From assembly GCA_039704465.1 (NCBI GenBank), contig JASFAU010000012.1:186001-250000 (forward strand): 64,000 nt of DNA, written 5' to 3'. Position numbers and translations under genes: made by a program. This document shows, piece after piece, positions 43,696 to 55,362 of the stretch. Source of the DNA: Plasmodiophora brassicae (Eukaryota; Endomyxa; Phytomyxea; Plasmodiophorida; Plasmodiophoridae). Position 1 is the first letter of the stretch. The number at the start of each line of letters is the position of its first letter. The notes beneath the pieces are model-generated. The model ran no database searches. It worked only from the letters and a program-made list of their open reading frames with translations, and was not told where the DNA came from.

Positions 43696-46600
43696 ATGGC
43701 GGACGCCAGCGACGGCGGCGTCGTCGCTGCGGGCGCCGACGTCGAGGCCGAGATGACGCCCGCGGTCCGCGAATATGTCGAAGGTGCGTGGTGTCGCCGA
43801 CATTGCCGGGCGGTATGTGCGCGGCGAGTTGACGGGGGCGCTGGCAGGGTTGAAAAAGAAGTCGCAGGCGGACGCGAAACGACTCGTGGCCCTGCTGAAG
43901 AAACGCGCCGAGAAGGAGAAGCTAGAGCTTGTGAATGATTATGAGCAACAATTGAAACAGCTTGCGGGCCAACTTTCACAAGCGGTAGCGTACTCCTTGT
44001 CGCGTTCGGGTGTCCGCAACCGTTTGAGTAAGGTCACATAGCTGGCTGGCGCCGAGCAGATGAAAATGCACGACTCTTCCGAACCTGAAATGGCGGCGGC
44101 CTTTGAGCAGATGAAACAGGTGGGTGGCACGTTTGGCACGTGCCGCCTTATCGGCTGACACCAGGGCAGGCCCTCGAACAGAAGGAGAAGGATTTACAGA
44201 AGGAGCATAGTCGGATCGCTGGGGTGACAAATATGGTCCAGCAACTGAAGCAGGTTTGCGCTCGCGGTTGTGTTTTTGTGGAGAACTGTCGTTCAAGGCA
44301 TTGTCAGGCACGGGCGACGCTCATGGAGCGCCTGGAGCAACAGGAAACGACGAACCAGACGTTGCGCGAGCAGATTGCGCGTTTGGAGTCTCGTCCGAAT
44401 GACGAGCTGAAAGCGCTGCAGGAAGTATGACTCCAGCGAAGCCACCTCCAGATGTCACAGGCGTTGATCCTTCTCGCAGATCTCGTCCGGCTATGCCGAG
44501 GAACTGGCAGAGCTGAAGGGTCAGCTCGACTCTAGAACAGCGAAGATCAACGAGTTGACGTCGGCGCTGGATCAGGAGCAGTCAGGGGCCGTCGCGCTTC
44601 GCGACCAATTGCAGGCAACTGCTGCTGCGTTAGCAGCGAGCCAGGGCGACGTGGCGTCGTTGCGGAGCTCTCTCGGTTCGTTGAACTCTAGACTCGAAGC
44701 CGTTGCGGCCGAGAAGTCTGCACTTGAAAGGCGGCGGTCGCCTGACGCGAAGCGGCAAACCCAGCTGGATACGCCTGAAGCGACCCGACACGACCTGCAG
44801 GAACCATCACCCGACAACGCTTTGTTGCACTCGCAAATCGCCTCTTTGCAGGCCGATCTCGATGCCGCCAGATCGCAGATCGCCAATCTGCACAGCCAAC
44901 TGGACGCCAAGCAGTCGTCAAGCAGTACTGATGACGAATCGCTGACGATGAAGCTGGATCGTGCGCAGTCGGAAGCCCTAGCACTTCGTGGTGAGCTCCA
45001 GGCGAAAGAGACTGAATTGGTCGCCGCCCGGGACGACCTGACAACGCTACGGGAACAGCTCGCATCCGCAAACGCTGCTTCTGAAGCCGCTCGCGCCGAC
45101 ACGGCTGCTCTGCAGAAGGTAAGAGCCCAGCTGTCGAAGCTTGAAACGACCCAGCAGGACCTGCAGGAGTCGCAAGCAGAGAACGCGTCGCTGACCTCCG
45201 AGGTCGCTTCATTGCGAGCAGATTGCGATGCGGCGAGGTTGCAGATCTCCGATTTACGCAGCCAGCTCGATACCGTCCATTCCTCGAAGAAGGCGGAACT
45301 CGACAAGCTGGTCGAGGAGCGCGACACGCTGAAGACCAAAGTCAAGCGGATGCGCATGGAGTTGGAATCGTCGCATCGGGCTCTGGAAGAGGTTCAGGCG
45401 GACGCCAGTGCCGCAGCCGCCAGGGCACAATCACCGACCGCGTTGCAGAACCTCGTGCACACGTTACAATCGCAGGTGGACCAGCTGACCAACGAGAACC
45501 GATCCTTGCATGAGCAGTTGACGTCGTCGAGGGCCAACGCTTTGTCGAACGATGATATTCGCAGGACGACAGAGGTCGCTCTGTCGAACTCGGGTGTGTT
45601 CCAAGATCTCGTACGCAACCTGAACGACGAACTCCAAGCGCTTCAGGAGAACGAGGTTCGCAATGCGTCGCTGATTGCGTCGCTGGAGGGGGAGTTGGGA
45701 TCCGTTCGCGCCGGCGTCTGTGAAAGCCTACTGCATACGATTCGCCACAACGCCACCGACAGTTCGTCCATCGTTCAGTCGTTAAGCGCCGACATTGACG
45801 TTCTCAATGGTGCTCGCGTCAATTCAGATGCGCTGATCGATGAGCTTCGTTCAGAGCTTACCGCTGCCAGAGACGCGCTTGCCAACCAACAGGCCGTCAG
45901 CACCGACCTTGAATCGCAACTGGATCGCGCTCGTCGGTCGTCTGCTTCTGCTCCTGAATCCACGAGTGACCGCGCCGCTGTTTCCGATGCTCATGGGGAC
46001 GACGTCTCAGCGCCTCACTCATCCGCGGGCGCCGCTGTCTCCGATGCAGACGCCTCGTCGTCACTCGAGGTTCTCCTCGAGGAAGCTCGATTGAAAGCTG
46101 AGAGGGCAGAGGTCGACAATGACTTGTTACGGTCAGAGGTGGCCCAACTACGTGCTCAACTGCACGTATCGAGATCGCTGCTTCGGTCGCTCGATGAGCT
46201 GGAGCATCGGTATGCGTCTCTGACTGGATCCCGAACGTTCCGCGTTGTCACCTCGGAATCCTGGGACGCACTTCGTCATCATGTTGCTGCTGTCGAGCGT
46301 CTGTCCAGCAGTGATCATGCTCGTGATGACCTGGAACGCGTGGATATCCTCAGCGGTGAGCTGGACAAGTGGAAGCAGTTCGCCGACCATCTCCTATCAG
46401 CACTGTCAGATGCCGTCGAAAGAGGCAGGCCTGGACCGTCGTCGTCTGCGGATGGCACCGGGGACGACGAGTCCGTTGAATCTCTCAAGCGTATGAACGC
46501 CCGCTTGAAACACGTCCTCAAGGAGCAGGTGACGGCCGCCCGAAAACGGGCAGATGACGAATCGGAGAAGGTTCGCGCGTCACTATGAATTTGCCTTCGT

Positions 46601-48987
46601 TTGCCCTGAGATTGTGTTTTAGTACGCGGCCATGGAAAAGAAGTGGTTGGAAGAGAAGAAGAAGGTCGCCCAGTTTGGAAGGGCACTGAAGAAGTACAAA
46701 GAAGAGGCGAAACCGGATGACGAGAAGGTTGACAAGGTACGGCGCTGACGTTGGGAGCACGCAGTCCCCTCTTTCTGATTGCCTTCTAGGACCATTCCGA
46801 ACATGTACAGGCCGCGCTATTCAGAGCGCAGACTGCTGAAACGCAAGTGCTCCATCTATCCAAGTCGATTGAGATGCTGGAGCTTGCACATGGCGAGACG
46901 CAGAAGGAGAAGGCGTCGATCTCTGCCCGTCTGGAACAGGCCGACAAAGATCTGCAATCCCTGCAGGAGCGACACACCGCGCTGGAAGGCGAGAAGCAGA
47001 AGTTGAAAGCGTGCCTGATCCGTGCGAACAAGTGCATCGCCGAGATGAAGACGGCGAACGCGTCGCTCACCGTTCGGAATCAACAGTTATCGCAGATCAT
47101 CAGCTCCCATTGGTTGTCTGATATCACGCCTTCCGAGGACGCTTCCGTCCAGGTTGAGATTAACCAGCGGTGCAAGATTGGCGACCAGTGGTGGCTCTTC
47201 GTACATTTGCGGCAACCCGGTGCCGGTACGTCGTCTCTGGCATCCCATCCATTGACCGACTCTCTCACGAGCTCGTTAGAAGGGCCCACTGCGTCGTTCT
47301 GGACGACGGTAGCCGCGTTTGATGCCCACTCACCCGAATCGAAGCGTATTACGACTGGGAACGTCTCCGACCTGGAGTTGCTCCATGTAGAATTATTGTC
47401 GCTGCGTCGTCACGTAATACTTTGCTGACAGTTGTTTAGGCGCGCGAGGCGTGCACGCTTTCGTCTGGTGTTTCCCTTCCGCGGTCGATCGACTTCCAAT
47501 CGGAAACCAACCTCAAAGCCAAATTCGACAAGAAGTGGGACGGCGCTGCGAGAAAGTTCGAACGGAAGGTGGCCGACCTGGTACTGGTCCTTGTTCCGAC
47601 ACGACCCCAGCTCGGTGTTAACCTGACGTGAACTCCAGAATGCGGAACTGGAGCGTCGGCAGGACGAACTGGAACAAGTGCGCCGCGAGTTCTCAGAGTA
47701 CAAAGCTCAAGCAACGCGCGTCCTGCAAGAAACGGTTTGCCACTGGGCCGCCGCCGGGTTTGGGTTCGGAACTGAGCAACCTGTGTAGTCTGGCGATTCG
47801 GTACGCATGGCCGAACTTCAGGATGAAATCGATGCCCTTCGTGAGGAGCGGGACGCATTACGTCGTGCCGCCGAACGGTCGTCATCCGAAACTGTAGATC
47901 GCAGCAACGCGGAGATCATCCGTCTGCAACGTCTCGTTGAGGCGGGTCGCAAAGCGCTGCACGACGCTGAGGTGAAATGGTCTGCCGAACTGCAGTCTGC
48001 CCATCTCGAGAACGAGCGCCTCGTCCTTCGCCAGCAACAAGAGGAATCGTCCGTTGTCGCCGCGCTTGACGCTCGCCTGAAAGCCGCCCAGGATGACCTG
48101 CAACGCAACCGGTCTGCCGCCACACAAATCATTCGGGTACGATTGCTGCCGGCCATCGATTCGCGTTTCGCTGATCGTTCGTGGCAGGACCGCGACACGA
48201 CGATCGGCGAGTTGCACCTTCGCATATCCGAATCGGAGGAGACCGTTCGTGATCTCCAACGGCAGGCCCGCATGCTTCAGGGAGAGGTCGACGCACTGAG
48301 GCAGTCGTCGTCGTCGTCGGCAGCAACGGCTGCGGCAGGCGCCACGGGGGCGTCGCCGAGACGGGCCCACCCGGACCGGGAACCGGAGCCGACCGCTGAC
48401 CAGTCTGCCAACATCGCCAGACTGCAGTCGTTGCTTCGCGAGGCTGAAATTCAGGTACGCTGGCAGTGGCAGCACGGTGTGGGGGGAGGGGGGAGGGGTT
48501 CATTCCAATGGTACTTACGGCCTGGCCTGCAGAACGCCACCCAGGCGGCCCAGATCCAGCAGTTGCATGCCCAGATCCGCGAGGTCTCCAAGTCCAGTGA
48601 GCGATCTGGGGCGAACCTCGAGTACGATCCGCGGGTGTTGCGCCGTCGACGTCTGGGACTGACCCCGCCTGATCTCGGCAGTTACCTGAAGCACGTGATC
48701 GTGAAGTACATGGAGACGGACGAGCAGCTGGTAACGTCTGTGCGTCCCCCGCTGGACGTTGGCCCCGTCTGACGGAACCCCCTCAGGCGTTGCTGCCTGT
48801 CATCTCCAACATTCTCGCGTTCGACGCTGACGAGGTCAACCGGATCCAACGCAAGCTGGAGGCCGACCGGTCCAGTTTGATACCAAGGGTAGGAGGGCGC
48901 GTCACGCCACATGGCCACGGCCTGACCTGTGGTCGATCCCCTGTAGATATGGTGACCGCCAGACCCCCCCATTCTGACCGTGTATGA
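43696..48987 (+). CDS. GRIP-domain golgin
   Basis: A long coiled-coil protein of roughly 1500 residues or more. At least twelve exons can be joined, including 44470-46570 as the main block. After the short N-terminus (MADASDGGVVAAGADVEAEM), nearly everything is heptad coiled coil (LRDQLQATAAALAASQGD, LTNENRSLHEQLTSS). A conserved golgin element EYKAQATRVLQE occurs at about 47690-47730. The C-terminal GRIP domain is built from NL-D-YLKHVIVKYMETDEQL (spliced across 48620-48681) and ALLPVISNILAFDADEVNRI (48787 onward). The key Tyr of GRIP is present. GRIP domains bind Arl1-GTP at the trans-Golgi, so the protein probably tethers vesicles there. Some exon borders between 47400 and 47800 remain provisional. 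Confidence 0.82.
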
Positions 48988-49070
48988 TGAAGCTATCTAT
49001 CCAGGCAGTCGACGGATCTGTATTTCATGGGTGGCGTGGTCGCCCCACCCCGTGAGCTTGGCGAGAGCGG

Positions 49071-49808
49071 TCACTCTGGGTGCCCAGGCCTCCGAGGATC
49101 AGCGCGCGCGACCAGAAGGTCGCGTTTCGACGTCCACTCGGTGATGCGACGCGTGACCCGTCCCCGGGCGTCGATCACCTGGCCCCGGAACGACCCGTCG
49201 CTGGCGCGAGGCATCCACTCGGCGAACTCGCCGTCGAGCGCGCGCCCGTCGGCCAGCAGGACCCGGCCGCGGCCATGGAACAGGTTCAGGCGCCACTGCC
49301 CGTCGAGGACCTGCCCGGCAGTATCCGTCCACGTCCCGTGGCCGTGTCGTTCGCCCCGCACGTGGTGCCCTTCGTACCGCCATCCGTTCGCATGGCTGCT
49401 GACGCCGTACCCGGTCGGTACGTCGTGCCTGAACCGGCCCCGATAGGCGTACGACCCGTCGGCGGCGAGGTATTCGCCTTCGCCGTGACGCCTGCCGTTC
49501 TGCCACTGTCCGACGTACGTCGCGTTGCCGGGATCGCTGACCCGTCCGCGTCCCTGTGGAACGACGACGCCGGCGCCTTGCTGGACGACATCGCCGCGGT
49601 ACGTCCACCCCCGGGTCTTGTGCACCCAGCCTGCGCCGGCGCGTCGCCAGTGCTGGTCGTCGATGGTCAGCGCGGGTCGGGGCCGTGGTGTCGGGATCAC
49701 GACGTCGGCCGGCCTGTCTGGCGGCGGTCGGCGACCCGCAGCATTGACGGCGACAGCGACGACGGCAACCACGACGACTGCGAGCATGTTGCGGCGGCCG
49801 GGCTTCAT
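49071..49808 (-). CDS. Secreted MORN-repeat protein 5
   Basis: Intronless, 245 residues from ATG 49808, which starts the leader MKPGRRNMLAVVVVAVVAVA. A Pro-rich spacer and linker WRRAGAGWVHKTRGWTYRGD lead into MORN units (YVGQWQNGRRHGEGEY, YRGRFRHDVPTGYG, YEGHHVRGERHGHGTW, LDGQWRLNLFHGRGRV). The end motif ITEWTSKRDLLVARA is the best preserved in the family. It is the first of the minus-strand cluster and lies tail-to-tail with the golgin gene, 83 bases apart. Confidence 0.87.
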   Translation of the reverse strand: MKPGRRNMLAVVVVAVVAVAVNAAGRRPPPDRPADVVIPTPRPRPALTIDDQHWRRAGAGWVHKTRGWTYRGDVVQQGAGVVVPQGRGRVSDPGNATYVGQWQNGRRHGEGEYLAADGSYAYRGRFRHDVPTGYGVSSHANGWRYEGHHVRGERHGHGTWTDTAGQVLDGQWRLNLFHGRGRVLLADGRALDGEFAEWMPRASDGSFRGQVIDARGRVTRRITEWTSKRDLLVARADPRRPGHPE

Positions 49809-50291
49809 AGCTACCGCCTGTTGACAACTGCGACGAACGGATCGCACGCGCAGCTTGCAGCGCAGGCGACCTAATTTGCGGTGCCACTGGCGGACTCCGC
49901 GGACACCCACCCTATGAAGGTGCCCGCCGACAGTGACCGCCTTGGTCGTCGTGTCTTGGTGTGTAGTAAGTACGTAAGCGAGCAACGCGGTGTGACGCGA
50001 TGTCGTCGGCGCTCCTGCACCTGATGGCTGCGATGAAGACGGGCGATGGACCATCTGGGGCGTCAAATTCAACTGCTGAATGGCCTGCGCGCCACCGCGC
50101 TGATACGCCGGATGCGTCCACGAAATCGTGGACGGTGTACCCCATGTGGAACGATACCTGTTACTCATTGTCGACTACCGTTTCGATGCTCGGTTACAGG
50201 CCATGTCTGGGAAGGACACGTTCCATAGCGACGCAGATGCACTGTGAGCGTGACCTGTATTCGTCACCAGACGCAGGGAATACCGGCGGGA
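49809..50291. other. Gap between MORN genes 5 and 6
   Basis: About 480 bases; no gene supported. It includes the upstream region of MORN gene 5. Confidence 0.4.
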
Positions 50292-51131
50292 CTAAGACGA
50301 AATTGCCAGCCGAGCACGCTTCGGGAATGGCCGGCCGCCAGGTTGCCCACCGTCGGCATTATTCTCATCACGTTGGAGTCTCCGAGGAGCGGCTAGCGCG
50401 TGCAACGTGTCACACTTCGAAGTCCAGTCGGTGTAGCGGATCAGCAGCTGTGCCCTGGCGTCGAACACCCTGCCACGGAACGTTCCTCCGGCAACGCTGG
50501 CGACGTAAGGATCCCACTTGGTGAACTGGCCATCGAGGGAGCGTCCGTCGGTCAGCCCAGTGGCGCGACCGCGACCGTGCAACAGGTTCTGATGCCACTG
50601 GCCTTCCAGGACCTGCCCTTCCGTATCGGACCACTTGCCCTGACCGTGTCGCTTGCCGTTGACCCAGTGCCCTTCGTATCGCCACCCATCCCCATGGATG
50701 GCGACGCCGTATCCGAACGGGTTACCATGTTTGAACCTGCCATGGTAACTGTATGATCCGTCCGCCTGCATATACTTGCCTTCCCCATGGCGCCGTCCGT
50801 TCTGCCACTGTCCGCTATAAACCCATTTGCCGGCAACAGTGAACCGGCCACATCCGTGCGGGGCCATGACGGCACCGTTGCGTTGCTGGATGACCTCTCC
50901 ATTGTACGTATAGCCCTCAGCGTTGTGGGTCCAGTCTGCGCCCACACGATGCCAATGCTGCGGGTCAATGGTTATAACGGGCCGGGATGGTTTGGGCGGG
51001 GCCTTGTCCTGATGGGTAGAACGCATCCGGCCCTGACCGACGTTGGTCGGTGGCCGGCCTGCCGCACTGACGTTGGTGACGACAGCGGCGACGACCACCG
51101 CAACGACTGCGACGATGTTGCCAGACGTCAT
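50292..51131 (-). CDS. Secreted MORN-repeat protein 6
   Basis: Intronless, 279 residues. The ATG at 51131 begins the leader MTSGNIVAVVAVVVAAVVTN. The linker is WHRVGADWTHNAEGYTYNGE. Units include YSGQWQNGRRHGEGKY, YHGRFKHGNPFGYG, YEGHWVNGKRHGQGKW, LEGQWHQNLLHGRGRA and LDGQFTKW. The C-terminal motif is TDWTSKCDTLHA, then a mixed-charge tail. A CAGAAATAG element (minus strand, 51210-51218) lies about 80 bases upstream. Confidence 0.87.
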   Translation of the reverse strand: MTSGNIVAVVAVVVAAVVTNVSAAGRPPTNVGQGRMRSTHQDKAPPKPSRPVITIDPQHWHRVGADWTHNAEGYTYNGEVIQQRNGAVMAPHGCGRFTVAGKWVYSGQWQNGRRHGEGKYMQADGSYSYHGRFKHGNPFGYGVAIHGDGWRYEGHWVNGKRHGQGKWSDTEGQVLEGQWHQNLLHGRGRATGLTDGRSLDGQFTKWDPYVASVAGGTFRGRVFDARAQLLIRYTDWTSKCDTLHALAAPRRLQRDENNADGGQPGGRPFPKRARLAISS

Positions 51132-51389
51132 GCTGCGGTACCGGAATGAGGTGGGCGGCGCCGGCAGCACGAACGGACGCGACCTCCCGGGGAACTCCGT
51201 CAGGCTGCACTATTTCTGGCGACGGGCAGTGGCTGTTGGCTCGTGAGTCCGTCACCCGTGATCATGTGTCCTCAAGACCGTACATATTGTATCACGTATC
51301 GAGAGTTCGGGTGAGTCGAAGTGGACGTCGATCGACGCAGCCTGCATGGTTCGGAAGCCCTGTGGCCGGAGACATGCCAGTTGCAAGAT

Positions 51390-52232
51390 TCACAGGCGCG
51401 GTTCAGTCTTGACAAGTTTGGGTTGCTGGTCGCCTTCAGACTTACCACCACTGCCATCTTCAGCTGTGCGCTCCCGTTTCACGGAAACTGGCAACGCACC
51501 CAAGACGTCACGTTTCGACACCCACCGTTTCAAACGAGCGATGTCCTGTCCCATGGCGTCGACGATCTGGCCCCGGAAGAACCCACAGACCGAGTTACTA
51601 ACTGGGTCCCACTGGCGGAATTGGCCGTCGAGGGTACGACCGTCGGCCAGCACAGCTCGACCGCGCCCTTCAAAGAAACCCTGACGCCACTGACCTTCCA
51701 GGACCTTCCCGTCCGTATCCGTCCACGTGCCATGGCCGTGACGAGCTCCACTGACCCGGTGTCCCTCGTAGCGTCGCCCTCCATCCGCAGTCTCAATGGC
51801 AACCCCGAACCCAGCCCACTGCCCGTGTTTGAACTTGCCCTGATAGCTCATCAGTCCGTCGATCGAGGACGTGTGACCTTCGCCATGTGGGAGACCCTGA
51901 TACCATTGTCCCGTGTAAGCCGCCTCGTCCGCAACAACGTGTCGTCCGTGACCATGGGGGACCATGCCGTCGCCATTCGGGTTTTGAATCGCATCGCCAG
52001 TGTACGTGGAGCCGTCGGTCTTGTGGACCCAGTGGTTCGCCTTCGCCCGATGCCATTGCTGCTCGTCAATGACAACGGCAGGTAGACCCCGTTCGGGCAG
52101 GGCTGCCTCATCGGGGGACGACGATTCACGACTGGCACCTGGCGGCTGGCCTGCCGCACCGACAATAGCAACAGCAAGGCCGGCCAGCATCATGGCTGCA
52201 GTCATGCACCTGGGCTTCTCGCAGCGATCCAT
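51390..52232 (-). CDS. Secreted MORN-repeat protein 7
   Basis: Intronless, about 280 residues from ATG 52232 (MDRCEKPRCMTAAMMLAG); a start at 52205 would give a leader closer to the other paralogues. The linker WHRAKANHWVHKTDGSTYTG is followed by MORN units (YTGQWYQGLPHGEGHT, YQGKFKHGQWAGFG, YEGHRVSGARHGHGTW, LEGQWRQGFFEGRGRA). The end motif is RWVSKRDVLGAL, then a Lys/Glu-rich tail. A CAGAAATAG element lies about 50 bases before the ATG (52279-52287, minus strand). Confidence 0.85.
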   Translation of the reverse strand: MDRCEKPRCMTAAMMLAGLAVAIVGAAGQPPGASRESSSPDEAALPERGLPAVVIDEQQWHRAKANHWVHKTDGSTYTGDAIQNPNGDGMVPHGHGRHVVADEAAYTGQWYQGLPHGEGHTSSIDGLMSYQGKFKHGQWAGFGVAIETADGGRRYEGHRVSGARHGHGTWTDTDGKVLEGQWRQGFFEGRGRAVLADGRTLDGQFRQWDPVSNSVCGFFRGQIVDAMGQDIARLKRWVSKRDVLGALPVSVKRERTAEDGSGGKSEGDQQPKLVKTEPRL

Positions 52233-52591
52233 CGAAACTGATGAGGTGGCCGCGTCCCGTTCAGTCGGCATTCGGGCACTATTTCTGCGCAACTAACTGG
52301 AAACGCCCCACCCTGCGAGTTCGGGCATCGGGTCGGAACCGTCGAATTAGGCCGGCTCGCAATCTGGACACGCTGTCGAAGGCGCGGTCCACCAACGAAA
52401 TCATCGCGATCCCCCGTCAGGGGACGGGTCATGCAGGCGTTGCACACCGTCAATGTCTCAGGTTTATTGAATTCGGAAACACGAGGAAGTGGAATGATGT
52501 GCACGACAGCGATACAGCCAGTGGTACCGTAACACGGAAGAGAAGCGAAAACGCGAACACTGTGGCGGAACGACGATGCGAGGCAGGCTGG
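52233..52591. other. Gap before the multi-pass membrane protein
   Basis: About 360 bases; apart from the CAGAAATAG element upstream of MORN gene 7, nothing is recognised. Confidence 0.4.
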
Positions 52592-53576
52592 TTAGGTGCG
52601 GGAAGTGAGAGGCACAACACTGCCGCCTTCGGCGGGAGAACTGGCAATCCTGGAGGCAGGGGCGCCGGACACAGCTGGACCTTTGCTATGGGTGCCCGTT
52701 GTGGCACCGGCCGATTTCTCGTGCAGGGTCCGATCCAGACGTGTCGTCATTGTGAAGCTGGTGCGAAGGATGAGGAACTCCATGACTTTCCAGACCGTCA
52801 TTGGTGGGATCCACACTTTGAACCCGCTTTCTAACAGGTCGAACACCATTGACACAAATGGCTCTATCAGCATGATCGCGATATTGTAGATCGGCGTTTG
52901 GAGCCTCTGTACAGTGCAGTTAGGTTCACTTGATGTCGGCCACATGGGGAAGTGATACCAGACCTTGTCCTTGATTAATTCGAGTTTCGCAGCGGATGCG
53001 ATGGTAATGAGAAGGATGCCAATAGTAACCCCGACTTCCACCATCCATTGCTCGTTGTAGTTACCCCAGGTCTGGATCTGGTTGCCGGCGACGCCAAACG
53101 TTCGGATAGCGAACACGATGGGCGATATGATGGATTTGAGAACGATGACCTGCTCGAGGTAGGAAATGCCCCTGGGAACCGTCAGCGTCGCGAAGTTCCG
53201 GCAAATGGTTAGGATCCTTGCAGTGAACAGCGTAATCTGAGACAGGTAGAACGAATGCAGAGTCTGCGAAAGGGAGCACGGTCAGAGGTGAACGGAAGGG
53301 GTACAGACGATGGGCGTCAACCATGTAGGACAGGGCGAAGTGTGTCGAGTACGAAACGCCAACGGCATTACAGGTGGAGTTGAGCAGGTCGCCGATCAGA
53401 AGAGAGATCCAGATTGCGACCAGGGCGAACTCGATGATGATGATCATGTTGGGCAGGGGTCGATCTGCTCGCGACAGACACTTCACAGCACGCTGGTACT
53501 TGTTGGCCAGGGTGTGCACATTCGATAGGATCATATAGATGATGCCGCCAGTGACGGCACAGTCTACGTACAACAA
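52592..53576 (-). CDS. Multi-pass membrane protein, family unknown
   Basis: Two exons, 53576(or beyond)-53322 and 53263-52592, join in phase across a 58-nt intron. The product has about seven hydrophobic segments, for example VTGGIIYMIL, MIIIIEFALVAIWISLLIG, YLSQITLFTARILTI, VEVGVTIGILLITIASAA, and IAIMLIEPFVSMVFDLL. A cytosolic-type Ser/Thr/Ala tail follows. The 5' end is not fixed: no ATG precedes ALLYVDC in frame, so an upstream exon is likely. Seven spans suggest a receptor-like topology, but no GPCR, RGS or channel signature is visible. It sits among MORN genes 7 and 8 on the same strand. Confidence 0.6.
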
Positions 53577-54564
53577 AGCACATCGCTGGGTGATCAGTTG
53601 TTACCCAGGTCAGACGGCGCATTCAGCCTACAGGCTGCGTTGTCGAGCCTCGTGATCGGCTCGAACGTGGTCAACGTCCCAGTGCACGGGAGCTCGGTCG
53701 GTGGGAGCACCATGACGTCGCTCTGGGTGCCTTAATAGTCTGGCGCCTGATCGTACGAGCGCCGCGATCGGGATGGGATTGAAGCGGCGGTGTACGTGTA
53801 TACAGAATTACGAGAAGACCAGCAGTCACACGAGGGAATTTGGGGCGGTCGCTTCGGTGCTGCCAGTGGACGCCGTCACAGGGCCACAGGGGCCACCAAG
53901 GCACCAACGTTAACTCGAGGGCGAGTCCACGCTGGTCAACGAGGTAGCTCAAGCGGGCGTGTGACGATCACACGGCTCGCACTGGTTAACCACATCCTGC
54001 GCGCGCACCGCCGTTCGTATCGCGGCAGATGCCCACCTACAGCTGAGTCCTCCCTGACGGCGAACAAACCCACACGAAACGCGTTAGCGGCGTCAGCTCG
54101 TCAGAGTATGTACAAGCCCGATTCCGACTATCATCGCTGCGATGGTCGAGTCGCTTCAGCAAGCCATGAAGTGCAAGTATGCATGGGAGCCATATAGTAC
54201 CATTATTATCGGGTGCCATCGCCGAGAGACATCCGGGCAGGGCCTCGACTGGAGGCCTTTTCCAGGGCATCGATTACTTTGCTATTAACAACCGTTTTTA
54301 TCAATGATGGAGCGAAGGCATGTAGGTCCCTACAGTAGTTGATACTGAGAGCGCTTATAGATGGGGGTAAGGCGCTGCTCAGGCACTTGCTAACTGCTGC
54401 CAGAAAGTAGAAGTGTTGGCAAGTGTTGACCGGTGTGCAATACTCTAATGGGGACCAGCTGCTTTACAAATTAAACCTTTCGATGCTTCAGGTATACCGT
54501 TACAAAGTAGAAAAGGCACAGATGAAGGGGCCTTTATTTGCTGGCGACATCAGGCTTGTCAGTT
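53577..54564. other. Intergenic, little supportable
   Basis: About 1 kb. A minus-strand frame at 53671-53952 may include an upstream exon of the membrane protein, but I could not join it. The rest (53960-54560) holds no convincing open frame. Confidence 0.35.
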
Positions 54565-55362
54565 TCAGAGTGTCAACCAGGGTTCACCAGTACTGTCGCC
54601 ATCGACGTCGTCAGCACGGTGTCGTTTTCGGACAACGTTCCTCGCGTTCACAATGTCACTCTTCGAGGTGTTCCTGTTGAGCTGCGTAATCTGCAGTCCG
54701 GCGATGTCGGTCACCTTGCCACGGAATGACCCTTCCAGAACGTTGATGCGAGGATCCCATTCGGAGAACTCTCCTTCGAGGGTACGTCCGTCGGAGAGCA
54801 GGACCTTTCCGTGACCATCCAACCGACCGAGACGCCATTGGCCCTTAAGCAGTTGCCCTTCGCAATCGGCCAACACGCCGTAACCATGACGCTTGTTATT
54901 CACAAAGTGTCCTTGGTAACGCCATCCTTCTGATCCAGAACTGAAGACACCGGACCCGAACGGTAGGCCGTCTTTGAACATGCCATGATAGGTAAACGGC
55001 CTGGTGCCGTCCGAAACGAGTCCGCCGTTCCCGTGCTGGTATCCGTTACGCCACGATCCTGTGTACGACACGACGCCAGGAATTGTGCACTTTCCAACTC
55101 CATGCGGAACCACGCCTCCGCCATCCGCTTGCTGGATGACATCGCCGACGTACTTGGCGCCATCGGTTCTGCGAACCCAGAGGTTGGTGGCTTCCTGATA
55201 CCATTGGTTCTGGTCAATAAGAACAGGCTGGCCTCGCCCATGCGACGTCGTAGATGCCCGACCGGGGCGGCTCGATTGGCCTCCAGCTGGCATTGCACCG
55301 ACGAGAACGACTGCTGCTGCGGCCACAGCCACAACAGCAACAACGACGCTGCTAGCGTTCAT
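54565..55362 (-). CDS. Secreted MORN-repeat protein 8
   Basis: Intronless, 265 residues from ATG 55362, chosen because it starts the leader MNASSVVVAVVAVAAAAVVLV; the open frame runs to 55596. The linker reads WYQEATNLWVRRTDGAKYVG. MORN units: YTGSWRNGYQHGNGGL, YHGMFKDGLPFGSG, YQGHFVNNKRHGYGVL, LKGQWRLGRLDGHGKV and LEGEFSEW. It is the most divergent copy: Tyr-Gln replaces Tyr-Glu in one unit, and the end motif is RNTSKSDIV without Trp. Confidence 0.85.
   Translation of the reverse strand: MNASSVVVAVVAVAAAAVVLVGAMPAGGQSSRPGRASTTSHGRGQPVLIDQNQWYQEATNLWVRRTDGAKYVGDVIQQADGGGVVPHGVGKCTIPGVVSYTGSWRNGYQHGNGGLVSDGTRPFTYHGMFKDGLPFGSGVFSSGSEGWRYQGHFVNNKRHGYGVLADCEGQLLKGQWRLGRLDGHGKVLLSDGRTLEGEFSEWDPRINVLEGSFRGKVTDIAGLQITQLNRNTSKSDIVNARNVVRKRHRADDVDGDSTGEPWLTL

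Noticed and set aside
44572..45357. 261-codon minus-strand frame, Ser-rich
   Set aside because: Antisense of the golgin coiled coil; the Ser and Cys runs come from reversed Gln/Ala/Leu codons.
49080..49874. 264-codon plus-strand frame
   Set aside because: Antisense shadow of MORN gene 5; it carries no recognisable unit.
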